From Corallococcus sp. NCRR (lineage in GTDB: Bacteria; Myxococcota; Myxococcia; Myxococcales; Myxococcaceae), in assembly GCF_026965535.1 (NCBI RefSeq), contig NZ_CP114039.1, positions 2,852,001-2,916,000 of the forward strand: DNA of 64,000 nt, read 5' to 3'. Below, in pieces: positions 10,250 to 18,342 of the stretch. Position 1 is the first letter of the stretch. Each line of letters opens with the position of its first letter. The notes under the pieces are model-generated. The model was given only the letters and a program-made list of their open reading frames with translations, made no database searches and was not told the DNA's origin. A program made the translations under genes and the position numbers.

Positions 10250-11017
10250 ATGCGAGGATGCCGCACCGTGCGATTCGCGCTGCTGTCATGGCTGGGGTTT
10301 CTGGTGGGGTGCGCTGCCTCGGCGCCTGCTCCCACCTCGTTCGCGGACGCGAAGACCGGTCGCGGCCCCTGGGCGGAAGTGCCCGCGGTCGAGATGCCCG
10401 CAGGGGACAACTCCATCCCCATCGGCCTGATACGGGATGTGGCGGACGCCTTCCTCAAGCGTCCAGGTGCTCGAACGTGCGACCCCGCGACGCTGCGGCC
10501 CATCCAGGGGTTGTCCACGGAGTACTGCGCGACCGTCTATGTCGCGGGCGGGCGAGAGGCCTTGTCCTGGCGCGTGTCCGAGCCGGTTCGCGGAAGCCAC
10601 AGTCGCTGCTCCGCGCCTCAGCAGGTCCAGGATGCGGACAACCCGGCCTCGCAGGTCTGGGTGGTCGGGTTCATCCACAATCATCCGTGTGGCAGCCCTC
10701 CCTCGTCGGTGGACCTCATGGCCTGGCCTACGGATGCGATTGATCCGCTGACGGCCATGGCGGTGGTTCGCCTCGTCCCTGGCAATCCCGCGCCCGCCCT
10801 CTTCAAGAACGTGGCAATCGAGATGGCCTCCGCCCTGGTCGCGGAGCGCATGGACGGCTCCCGGGTCTACCTGCGCTATTTTCCCACGGGCGAGGTCGAA
10901 CAATGGAGTGAACGGCGGCGAATGTGGATTCTCCTGGGCACCTGCTCTCCGACACAGAGCCACCTGGGGGCGGTGCCCCGGTGCACGAATGGGTCGTTGC
11001 GGCTGCTGCGTGAATAG
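10250..11017 (+). CDS. secreted JAMM/MPN-motif lipoprotein (module copy 1)
   Basis: 255 aa with lipobox VGC (RFALLSWLGFLVGCAAS); a GTG at 10268 is an alternative start. It carries a recognisable JAMM metalloprotease pattern: Glu91 in TEYCA, then H143-N-H145-P followed by S152-x-x-D155. In MPN+/RadC proteins the Glu, two His and Asp make up the zinc site; the His-to-Ser spacing is one residue shorter than in RadC. It is paralogous to the gene at 59479: both share EYCA, CxAPxxVQD, HNHP and a C-terminal tail with (G/A)EV..W. Each copy is followed by a homologous small lipoprotein. Predicted role: an outer-membrane or periplasmic metallopeptidase or isopeptidase, inferred. No similar lipoprotein family is known to me. 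Confidence 0.7.
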   Translation: MRGCRTVRFALLSWLGFLVGCAASAPAPTSFADAKTGRGPWAEVPAVEMPAGDNSIPIGLIRDVADAFLKRPGARTCDPATLRPIQGLSTEYCATVYVAGGREALSWRVSEPVRGSHSRCSAPQQVQDADNPASQVWVVGFIHNHPCGSPPSSVDLMAWPTDAIDPLTAMAVVRLVPGNPAPALFKNVAIEMASALVAERMDGSRVYLRYFPTGEVEQWSERRRMWILLGTCSPTQSHLGAVPRCTNGSLRLLRE

Positions 11018-11026
11018 GGAGCATCG

Positions 11027-11563
11027 ATGAGGGGCAGGGTTGTGGCGGCAGGATGCATCGCGGTGCTCGCGGGATGTGCCGCGAAGCCGAAGGCGTGGGC
11101 GACGCCCATCGAGTGGCCCGACGAGACGTCCGCCACGCTCGTGGGACAGCCCATGGAGGCCGGGGCCGCGGTGGCCGCCGCTGGCGCGATACGGGAGTTC
11201 ATCCGCACGAACCCCGACCCCACGTTGTTCCAGGGCTGTTCCAGCCCGGAGCAGGGCCTGGCGGTCGCTGTCTTCACCGGAGCCACCCAGGGCCTCTATT
11301 TCGTCGCGGTACACCAGGACTTCAGACGGTGTGGAGGGCCACGCATCCGGGTGCTTGATGCCTGGGATGCCTATGCGGTCACTCCCCAGGGAGAGGTGCT
11401 CGCGAAGGCCCCTCCTCCGGCGGGAGACGCTTCCTTCGCGGCTCCTCCACCTGCGCCGGATGCGCAGCCGCCTCCGCTGGAGGCCCCACCGCCCGCGCCG
11501 GAGCCACAGGCTCCGGTTCCTACCGGGGACGCGGAGCGTAGTAGCGGCGCAGCCAGCGGCTGA
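11027..11563 (+). CDS. partner lipoprotein of the JAMM lipoprotein (module copy 1)
   Basis: 178 aa, starting 9 bp after the JAMM gene. Lipoprotein signal VVAAGCIAVLAGC. The central part (GLYFVAVHQDFRRCGG ... AYAVTPQGEVL) aligns with the partner protein at 60211 (GIVFFILIHEAPDACGN ... RYAVSLDGRIL), including one shared Cys and the closing strand. After ~residue 135 the sequence is a Pro/Ala-rich tail, also seen in shorter form in the other copy. The two-gene arrangement is conserved at both loci, so a complex with, substrate of, or inhibitor of the JAMM protein are the obvious options. Its 3' end overlaps the convergent FRG gene by 44 bp. Confidence 0.65.
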   Translation: MRGRVVAAGCIAVLAGCAAKPKAWATPIEWPDETSATLVGQPMEAGAAVAAAGAIREFIRTNPDPTLFQGCSSPEQGLAVAVFTGATQGLYFVAVHQDFRRCGGPRIRVLDAWDAYAVTPQGEVLAKAPPPAGDASFAAPPPAPDAQPPPLEAPPPAPEPQAPVPTGDAERSSGAASG

Positions 11564-12311
11564 GGCCGTCCAGGCCGGGGAAGAGGACCCGCTCGGTGAT
11601 GTTCGCCTGGTCGAGCTTGTCCCTGATTTCCCACTTGAGCTTCGCCGGCACCACCAGCCGGCGCACGCCCTGGTGCTGATGTCCCAGGAACTCGTTCAGG
11701 CTCAGCCCCGGCCCGTTCATCACCGAGAACAGCGCGAACTGGTTCACGATGCGCGCATCCAGCGACGGCGGCTCGAAGAACAACACGAACGGGTTCTCTC
11801 CCAGCCCGTCGAACGTCGCCAGGTCCCCCGCCACCGTCGCCAGCATCTCCGCCGTGAACACGTCCGCCCCCTCCAACCGCAACTGCTCACGCAGCGGCCG
11901 GGGCAACTGCTGGTTCGTCTGGTGATAGTCCACGCACCAGACCGCGCCGTCGTGCTCCAGCAGGTCCACGCGCTCCGTCATGAAGTGCAGCGCCACGTAG
12001 GGACTGAACGTCCAATCCAACAGCCGCGTCGGCATCCCGTGATGCTGCGCCAGCGCCAGCCAGTCCCAGATGGACGTCAGCCGCTCCGTGCCCGGCACGC
12101 CCCGCGCGTACTTGCGGAAGGCCCGCAGCAGGTCCCGCTCCTGCCGCACGAACGCCCCCTGGCGGTTCAACGTCGCCGTCAAATCCAGCGTCGCGTCCGG
12201 AACGCCCCGGAACACGAAGCTCGTGCGGAACCGGCCCAGCGGCTCGTTCCATGAGCCCGCGAACAGCAGGTCCTGCAGCTCCAACCAGGATGTGACGTGC
12301 CGCTCCTGCAT
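11520..12311 (-). CDS. FRG-domain protein
   Basis: 263 aa. It has the FRG-domain hallmarks: FVFRG near residue 33, and later HHGMPTRLLDWTFSPYVALHF, a highly conserved stretch of the family. FRG proteins are cytosolic, of unknown biochemistry, frequently found in variable and phage-defence-related regions. No second domain is fused here. The gene stands alone on this strand and its last 44 bp overlap the end of the convergent partner-lipoprotein gene. Whether it acts in defence here is not shown; no nuclease, methylase or helicase gene is adjacent. Confidence 0.85.
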   Translation of the reverse strand: MQERHVTSWLELQDLLFAGSWNEPLGRFRTSFVFRGVPDATLDLTATLNRQGAFVRQERDLLRAFRKYARGVPGTERLTSIWDWLALAQHHGMPTRLLDWTFSPYVALHFMTERVDLLEHDGAVWCVDYHQTNQQLPRPLREQLRLEGADVFTAEMLATVAGDLATFDGLGENPFVLFFEPPSLDARIVNQFALFSVMNGPGLSLNEFLGHQHQGVRRLVVPAKLKWEIRDKLDQANITERVLFPGLDGLSRWLRRYYAPRPR

Positions 12312-12420
12312 CCGCTGTCCCCTCGCCGCCTAACAAGGTGGGCCCGGTCCTTCTGGAACGCAGGGACCGGGCGTCCAGGACGCCCGGCCGGTTCAATCAC
12401 AGACCTTGATACAGGGACGA

Positions 12421-12657
12421 CTACGGCTGCCCGAAGTTCGCGGGCTGCGTGAAGGCAAACGAACTGGCGCCTGGTGCCTTGTCCTGTTGGAACAGGGGGC
12501 ACTTGGCGCAGGTGAAGCTCTCCCAGTCCTGACGGACCGCCACGTCGATGCAGCCGCCGTAGAAGCGGCAGTGGACGTTGCGGTGCTCCTCGATGGAGAA
12601 GGTATCGGCCCGCAGCGGGAGGTGGAACTTGGTGGGACGCGGCTGTGGACAAGGCAT
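12421..12657 (-). CDS. small cysteine-containing protein (78 aa), function unknown
   Basis: 78 aa with four Cys beyond the N-terminus in the arrangement CRFYGGC ... CAKCPLF, suggesting a small zinc- or Fe-S-binding fold. No signal peptide. 109 bp upstream of the FRG gene on the same strand. Not recognised beyond that. Confidence 0.5.
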   Translation of the reverse strand: MPCPQPRPTKFHLPLRADTFSIEEHRNVHCRFYGGCIDVAVRQDWESFTCAKCPLFQQDKAPGASSFAFTQPANFGQP

Positions 12658-12932
12658 TGGGTTCTCTCTAGCCCCCCTCGTGGGTGCTGATTCCCTCTAC
12701 TGACTGGTGCGTCGCGTCATTCCCGGCCGTCCTTCACCCGGACACTGAACGCTTGCACCCCGGCTCATCGCTGCCAGCAGAAGACCGTGTGGGTGCGACA
12801 CATTCAAAAGGCACAACAGCCTAATGATGTCGGGCGTCCCTGGCCCGTCCCCCCAGGATGTCTGCCTTCACGCGGAGCAACCGGCCGGGCAGGCCGTCGG
12901 AATCTTCACGCCCGGAGCGCTTTCCCGCGAGA

Positions 12933-14747
12933 ATGCGGCGCGTGAGCTCCCCCGCCCGACCCCCCCGCGATTCCTCCCGCTGGCTGAGCGCCCTGGCCCT
13001 GTTGTCGCTCGTGCTGCTCAGCGGCTGTTCCGCCTTCTCCCGCGCGGTGCGCGAGGGCGACGGCGCCGTGAAGGAACGCCACTGGGCGGAAGCGGAGGCC
13101 GCCTACCTGCGCGCCCTGGCCGCGGATCCGGAGGCCTCCGAAATCACCGTGAAGCTGCGCGCGGTGCGCAGGGAGTGGGGCGAGGAGGTGTACCAGGAGG
13201 CCGGCGCCGCCCATTCCTCCGGGGACCTGCCGTCCGCCACCAAGCTGCTGGTGCGCGTGCTGGAGTTGAACCCCGACCATGAAGGGGCGCGCGCGCTGCT
13301 CGCCCAGACGCTGGAGGCGCGCGTCCAGGTGGCCCTGGGGCTGCTCAAGGAGGAGAAGCTCCAGGACGCCCGCGCGGAGCTGGACGCGGTGCTGGCCGTG
13401 TCGCCGGACCACGTGAACGCTCGCAAGGGCGTGGACGCCGTGCAGGTGGCGTGGGCGAAGCGCTTCTTCGCCAGCGCGGAGACGCTGGAGAAGTCCGGCA
13501 AGCTGGGCAACGCGCTCGTGGCCTACGTGCGCGCGGACCAGGAGCGCGTGGGCGCCACCGCCGCCCGCGAGCGCGCGGAGTCCGTGCGGCAGCGGCTGCG
13601 CGACGAGGTGGCCTTCCTGGTGGTCGCCACCCCCGTGGAGGACAACGCCCAGGCCCCCGACGTCGCCCAGCGGCTGAGCGCCGGACGGCTGGCGTCGGCG
13701 CTGCCCACGAAGCTGCCCCTGAAGGTCGTGACGGAGGCGCCCCCGGGCCGCGTGGGCGTGAAGCTGGACCTGTCCCTGGAGCGCGTGCTGCCGCTCAAGG
13801 CGGTGGAGGAGTCCCAGAAAAGCCAGCGCTACCTCGCGGGCAATCGCTCCGTGCCCAACCCCAAGCGCGGCGACTACGAGAAGAAGCTGCTGGAGGCGGA
13901 GCGCACCCTGGAGGGCGTGGAGCGCAAGCAGGCCGCAGTGCTGCGCGAGTACCTCAAGGCCCAGGTGGAGCTGGGCACGCTGCGCGACGCCGCCGAGCGC
14001 TGCCGCGAGCGGGAGAAGCGCGAGTGCCGCGCGGCCATCCAGGAGTGTGGCGAGGAGGCTCGCGACGCGAAGAGCCCGGGCAAGGTGCCCAGCGAGTGCG
14101 ACCCGGAGCGGTGCTCCGGGCAGTGCACCCAGGATGAAGGCCTGATGTCGATGAAGGCCAAGGCGGCGCGCGTGCTGGAGGGGGCGGTGCAGGTGGCCCT
14201 GGACAAGGCGGAGACCCAGCGCTCCGAGGTGCAGCGCAACCGCGACGCCGTCTTCCGCGAGCCCATCACCGTGGAGGAGCCCATGTACTCGGACTTCGTC
14301 TACGACGTGCAACTGCACCGGCTCACCGTGACGGCCACCGTGACGTCGGTGATGCGCGACCTGTTGACGCCGCAGCAGGTGCCCGCGCCCAACACGCAGG
14401 ACTACGCGGTGCTGCACGAGGACCTGGCGCACAAGGGCTATGACCGCTACGGCGTGCTCGCGGACCCAGTCCAGCTGCGCAACGAGCTGGAGCTGCGCGT
14501 GGACGCGGGCGACAAGGCCGTGGCGGACGTGGCGAAGCACGTGAAGGAGCGCTTCGACCTGTACCGCGGCAAGCGGGTGGAGGACGCACGGCGCGGCATG
14601 GTGCGCCCCGGCGCGGAGGACGTGGTGGAGACCGCCGTGCGCGCGCTGCTGCTCACCGCGGACGCGCCGCCGCAGGACATCCTCCAGCCCGTGGCCCGCG
14701 CGCGTGGCCTCACCCGGCCCGAGGCCCTGCTGGGCGTCGGGCAGTAG
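12933..14747 (+). CDS. TPR-containing lipoprotein
   Basis: 604 aa from the ATG at 12933; an in-frame ATG at 12858 would add 25 residues before the signal. Signal peptide with lipobox LSGC (SALALLSLVLLSGC). Residues ~30-220 are helical repeats of TPR type (AEAEAAYLRALAADPEAS, LLVRVLELNPDHEGARALLA, DAVLAVSPDHVNARKGVDAV). The middle is a beta-type region, then a long helical stretch with a Cys-rich segment (CREREKRECRAAIQECGEE ... CDPERCSGQC) that could be disulfide-bonded. Likely an outer-membrane-anchored assembly protein. Function unknown. Confidence 0.7.
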   Translation: MRRVSSPARPPRDSSRWLSALALLSLVLLSGCSAFSRAVREGDGAVKERHWAEAEAAYLRALAADPEASEITVKLRAVRREWGEEVYQEAGAAHSSGDLPSATKLLVRVLELNPDHEGARALLAQTLEARVQVALGLLKEEKLQDARAELDAVLAVSPDHVNARKGVDAVQVAWAKRFFASAETLEKSGKLGNALVAYVRADQERVGATAARERAESVRQRLRDEVAFLVVATPVEDNAQAPDVAQRLSAGRLASALPTKLPLKVVTEAPPGRVGVKLDLSLERVLPLKAVEESQKSQRYLAGNRSVPNPKRGDYEKKLLEAERTLEGVERKQAAVLREYLKAQVELGTLRDAAERCREREKRECRAAIQECGEEARDAKSPGKVPSECDPERCSGQCTQDEGLMSMKAKAARVLEGAVQVALDKAETQRSEVQRNRDAVFREPITVEEPMYSDFVYDVQLHRLTVTATVTSVMRDLLTPQQVPAPNTQDYAVLHEDLAHKGYDRYGVLADPVQLRNELELRVDAGDKAVADVAKHVKERFDLYRGKRVEDARRGMVRPGAEDVVETAVRALLLTADAPPQDILQPVARARGLTRPEALLGVGQ

Positions 14748-14835
14748 CCCATTGCCCGCGCCTCGCGGCGCGATGGCGGTCGCGGCGAAACAGGCCGCCT
14801 CTCGCGCCGCTCCTGGGTCGGGCGGGCCGCCTTGC

Positions 14836-16089
14836 TCAGTCCAGGCTGGCGCTCATCTCCGGGCGCTCCAGCCGCAGCGTCTCCACCCGGCGCCTGCGCG
14901 CGCCCGCGATGGTCAGGTGCCACGCGGCGGCGGCCAGGCCCACGCAGAAGCAGCCCGCCCACAGCGCGGTGGCGCCCGCGTGGCCCAGCATCGCGCCGCC
15001 CAGCGCGGGGGCGACGCTGGACGCCAGGCCCCACATCATGTGGTACGCGCCCTGGTAGCTGCCGCGCAGCTCCGCCGGCGCCAGGTCCGCCACCACCGAC
15101 GGCGCCACCGGTGAGTGGACGATTTCGCCCAGCGTCCACACCGCCACGGCCGCCATCGCGAGCGGCACGGTGGCCGGCAGCGCGTGCAGCCCGAAGCCCA
15201 CGGCGGTGAGCACGCCCGCCACGGCCAGCGCGGTGGAGCGGCGCACCCGGCCCACGCCTCGCACGACGAAGGGCTGGAGCGCGACAATGAGCACGCCGTT
15301 GACGGACATCACCAGCCCGTACTGGGCGGGCGTCAGGCCCTGCTGGGTCAGCGTCAGCGGCAGGCTCATGAAGCTCTGGTGGAAGAGCAGGGCCAGCGCG
15401 AACACCGGCAGGCAGAAGGCCAGGTACACGCTGTCCCGGAAGGGCGTCAGCACCGCCCCCAGCGGGGTGTGGGACGCGTGCGCCGCCCGCGCCTCCGGGG
15501 GCCGCGTCTCCGGCACGAACACCCAGACGCAGCAGCCGTAGAGGAACGTGGTCACCGCGTCCGCGATGAAGAGCAGCCGGTAGCCCAGCCCCGCGAGCAG
15601 GCCCGCCAGCGGCAGCGCGATGGCGAAGCCCAGGTTGATGACCCAGTAGAGCAACCCGTACGCGCGCGCCCGGTCCCGGGGCGCCACCAGGTCCGCCACC
15701 GCCGCGGACACCGCCGGCCGGTACAAATCCCCCAGGATGCCCAGGAGGAACGCCGCCACCGCGATGCGCCCGGGCGTCTCCGAGTGGCCGATGAGCAGCA
15801 TGGCCCCCGACCCCAGCCACAGGCCCCCCGCGAGCGTCAGCCGCCGGCCCACCCGGTCCGCGAGCATGCCCCCCAGGGGCGCCGCCAGCACCGCGCCCGC
15901 GCCGTTGAGCGCCACGATGAAGCCCGCCTGCTCCACGTTGAAGCCGCGCTCGCGCGTGAGGTACAGCGCCAGGAACGGCGCGACGAAGGACCCCAGCCGG
16001 TTCACGAAGGTGCCCACCCACAGGACCCAGTACGTCCGTGGCAGGCCACCCCCGCCCAGCGCTCTCAACACCGTGGCAACGGGATTCAT
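14836..16089 (-). CDS. MFS transporter (drug/metabolite efflux type)
   Basis: 417 aa from ATG at 16089, the start giving MNPVATVLRALGGGGLPRTY directly before the first membrane helix; longer frames upstream are not hydrophobic. About 12 hydrophobic segments. The intracellular motif A is visible as GGMLADRVGRR between helices 2 and 3. The layout is that of single-component proton-coupled exporters of the MFS. Substrate unknown. Divergent from the AEC permease gene with a 242-bp gap that shows no obvious operator. Confidence 0.85.
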   Translation of the reverse strand: MNPVATVLRALGGGGLPRTYWVLWVGTFVNRLGSFVAPFLALYLTRERGFNVEQAGFIVALNGAGAVLAAPLGGMLADRVGRRLTLAGGLWLGSGAMLLIGHSETPGRIAVAAFLLGILGDLYRPAVSAAVADLVAPRDRARAYGLLYWVINLGFAIALPLAGLLAGLGYRLLFIADAVTTFLYGCCVWVFVPETRPPEARAAHASHTPLGAVLTPFRDSVYLAFCLPVFALALLFHQSFMSLPLTLTQQGLTPAQYGLVMSVNGVLIVALQPFVVRGVGRVRRSTALAVAGVLTAVGFGLHALPATVPLAMAAVAVWTLGEIVHSPVAPSVVADLAPAELRGSYQGAYHMMWGLASSVAPALGGAMLGHAGATALWAGCFCVGLAAAAWHLTIAGARRRRVETLRLERPEMSASLD

Positions 16090-16331
16090 GGCGGGATGCC
16101 CGACGGACGTGGGGAGGTGAGACTGACCGGGGGCGCTCGTCAGCATGCGCCCGGGCCCCGCCCGTTTCCATGCGCCCTCTGGCCCGCGCGGGCGGTTGGA
16201 GCCGCATGCATTCCAGCCGCGCGCGAAACGCGACTTCCCGGGCGCACCTTCATGGCGCTGGACATCGCTTCCGGGCTCCTCCAGGTTGCCGCGCCAATCC
16301 ACACCCAGGAAGGCGGGACGCGAAGGCGGGC

Positions 16332-17237
16332 ATGGGGCAGGTCATTGGACTTCTGGGGGTGTGCCTCGTCCTGGGCGTGTTGGCGCGACGCAGCGGCCGG
16401 TTCCCGGAAGGGACGGCGCCCGCGTTCAACGTCTTCCTCCTCAACGTGTCGCTGCCGGCGCTGGTGCTGCGCGCCATGCACCGGCTGGAGTTCGCGCCCG
16501 GGCTGGTGGTGGCCGCCGCGGCGCCGTGGCTGCTCTTCGCCGGAGCGGTGCTCTTCATGCGCCTGCTCGGCCCCCGGCTGGGGCTGTCGCGTCAGTCGGT
16601 GGCGGCGCTCATCCTCACCGCGGGGCTGGGCAACACGGCCTTCGTGGGCCTGCCCATGGCCGCCGCGCTCCTGGGCCCCCAAGGCGTGCCGGTGGCGGTG
16701 GTGGCGGACCAGCTGGGGTCGTTCCTGGTGCTGGCGACGCTCGCCACGCTGACGGCGGCGAAGGCCAGCGCCCGGTCGGAGCTGTCCGTGCGCACGCTCC
16801 TGCGCAAGGTGCTGGGGTTCACCCCGTTCCAGGCGCTGGTGGTGGCGCTGCTCTTGCGCCCCTTCCCCTTCCCGGACTGGCTGGAGTCCGTGCTCCAGCG
16901 GCTGGGTGACCTGCTCACGCCGCTGGCGCTGTTCGTCGTGGGCTTCCAGCTGCGGCTGAAGGGAGTGGGCCCACGGGTCCCGGCGCTCGCGCTGGGGCTG
17001 ACCTACAAGCTGGTGCTCGCGCCGCTGGCGGTGCTGGGGCTGCTGATGCTCATGCCCGGGCTGGCGCTGGTGGTGAAGCAGGCCACGGTGCTTCAAATCG
17101 CCATGGCGCCCATGGTGACGGCGGCCATCCTCGCGGCCGAGCACGACCTGGACGCGGACCTGGCGGTGCTGATGGTGGGCGTGGGCATTCCGCTGTCGTT
17201 CGCCACCGCGCCGCTGCTCTTGTCGCTGGTGCACTGA
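16332..17237 (+). CDS. AEC (auxin efflux carrier) family permease
   Basis: 301 aa, ~10 membrane helices, standard length for the family. The N-terminal half shows FPEGTAPAFNVFLLNVSLPALVL and GNTAFVGLPMAAALLG, the typical AEC signatures (transport of organic acids or malonate in bacteria). The ATG at 16332 is used because the product then begins inside the first helix. The stop codon lies inside the strong terminator hairpin at 17232. Confidence 0.88.
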   Translation: MGQVIGLLGVCLVLGVLARRSGRFPEGTAPAFNVFLLNVSLPALVLRAMHRLEFAPGLVVAAAAPWLLFAGAVLFMRLLGPRLGLSRQSVAALILTAGLGNTAFVGLPMAAALLGPQGVPVAVVADQLGSFLVLATLATLTAAKASARSELSVRTLLRKVLGFTPFQALVVALLLRPFPFPDWLESVLQRLGDLLTPLALFVVGFQLRLKGVGPRVPALALGLTYKLVLAPLAVLGLLMLMPGLALVVKQATVLQIAMAPMVTAAILAAEHDLDADLAVLMVGVGIPLSFATAPLLLSLVH

Positions 17238-17264
17238 CGCCCGTGCGGCACACGGGCGTCAGTG
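17232..17264. terminator. strong bidirectional terminator hairpin
   Basis: CACTGACGCCCGTG, loop CGGCA, CACGGGCGTCAGTG: a perfect 14-bp stem covering the stop codon of the AEC gene and lying 21 bp from the end of the opposing zinc-ribbon gene. A T-rich tail (CGTTTCAGGTTTT) follows on the + strand. Confidence 0.8.
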
Positions 17265-17285
17265 GGTCGTTTCAGGTTTTCGCCC

Positions 17286-17495
17286 TCAGGCGAGCGCCGT
17301 GGTCTCGAAGGAGAGCTCGACGCCGTTGGGCTTCACGCGCATCTGCGGACGCGACAGCACATGGCAGTGCGGGCAATAGCCGTGGGCACCGGCGGGCGTG
17401 GCCCGGATGGAGACCGCGCCGCCACACATCATGCAGCCCTCGGGAAGATCGAAGTCCGCGAACCGCTCTCCGCTCTGGGTCTCGAAGTGGGTCAT
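17286..17495 (-). CDS. small zinc-ribbon-like protein (69 aa)
   Basis: 69 aa, CMMCGG at the start of the domain and CPHCH 16 residues later: two CxxC-type knuckles of a zinc ribbon. No other domain. Function unknown. Convergent with the AEC gene across the terminator. Confidence 0.6.
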   Translation of the reverse strand: MTHFETQSGERFADFDLPEGCMMCGGAVSIRATPAGAHGYCPHCHVLSRPQMRVKPNGVELSFETTALA

Positions 17496-17744
17496 GCCAT
17501 TGAGTTAACGCAGGATCTGCCCGACACAAGCAGACCGGCTCCCCTCCGCGAGGACCCGGTATGGCGCCTTGCCCCACCTTTCAGGCACAGAAGACGGCCC
17601 CTCGGGGCAGCCTGCAAAGGTTACCGGCCGAGCTCCGATTGCTCACCCGCCGACACCGCAACCCGCTGGGCCGCCTTGTAGACGCTGGCACGGGATTTCC
17701 ATGGCGAACCCCCTCGGACAGCAACGGGACGGGGGAGGCGTGGG

Positions 17745-17987
17745 ATGGGTGCAGGGAACACAGTGAAGGTCATGTGCGACCGGAAGGGCTGGCGGGTGGA
17801 GGTGGCGCACGCGGGGGGCGTGCGGCGCTACCGGTACGGCAGCGAGTCGCAGGCGCGCTACTTCGCGGCGGTGTTCGAGCTGGGGCCCAGCGTGCTGCCT
17901 CCCAAGAACCATGCGCGAAGGCGGCAGGAACCCTGCTTGGCTCTACCCAATGAGGTCTCTTTCGGAGAGGCTTGGCTGCATGAGTGA
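17745..17987 (+). CDS. small unknown protein (80 aa)
   Basis: ATG at 17745 follows GGGGGAGG. The N-terminal half (TVKVMCDRKGWRVEVAHAGG, RRYRYGSESQARYFAAVF) reads as a small alpha/beta domain; the C-terminal part is less convincing. The last 8 bases overlap the start of the next gene, which supports both being coding. Function unknown. Confidence 0.5.
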   Translation: MGAGNTVKVMCDRKGWRVEVAHAGGVRRYRYGSESQARYFAAVFELGPSVLPPKNHARRRQEPCLALPNEVSFGEAWLHE

Positions 17988-18270
17988 TGCTCCCAAGCCC
18001 AAGCCCTTCATCCTCCCCAACCGGCAGCACGTCACCAAGGAGCCGGATCCGGGCGGCCGTTGGTCCGCGCAGTTCCCGGAGATGATTGGTTACACCAGCC
18101 AGGGCGGCGGCAAGGTGCCGGCCGACTTCGGGTGGAACACCAACCCCAAGCAGTGGCAGGAGGAGCTGACGCCGCAGACGCTGGCGGAGCGCTTCGAGGA
18201 GCTGCGCATCCTGCCTCCGAAGAAGGACGCCCCCGCGCTGCCCGCGCCGGCCACGCCCGCGAAGCCCTGA
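17980..18270 (+). CDS. small conserved-looking protein (96 aa), function unknown
   Basis: ATG at 17980, GGAGAGG ending 9 bases upstream, inside the tail of the preceding gene. The product begins MSDAPKPKPFILPNRQHVTK, has a compact middle (SQGGGKVPADFGWNTNPKQW) and ends in an Ala/Pro-rich tail. No signal or known motif. Followed by a terminator hairpin. Confidence 0.6.
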   Translation: MSDAPKPKPFILPNRQHVTKEPDPGGRWSAQFPEMIGYTSQGGGKVPADFGWNTNPKQWQEELTPQTLAERFEELRILPPKKDAPALPAPATPAKP

Positions 18271-18301
18271 GGCCGCGGAGAGTCGTCCGCTTGTCCGCTT
18301 C

Positions 18302-18327
18302 CAGGGCCCGGAGGCACTCGGGCCCTG
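18302..18327. terminator. hairpin between convergent genes
   Basis: CAGGGCCCG, 8-base loop, CGGGCCCTG: perfect 9-bp stem, 31 bp past one stop (18270) and 15 bp before the opposing stop (18343). Confidence 0.6.
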
Positions 18328-18342
18328 TCGAAGCGCGACTCG

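Noticed and set aside
11520..12311. FRG gene as part of an adjacent phage-defence island
   Set aside because: No nuclease, methylase, helicase or NTPase gene lies next to it; FRG presence alone is not enough.
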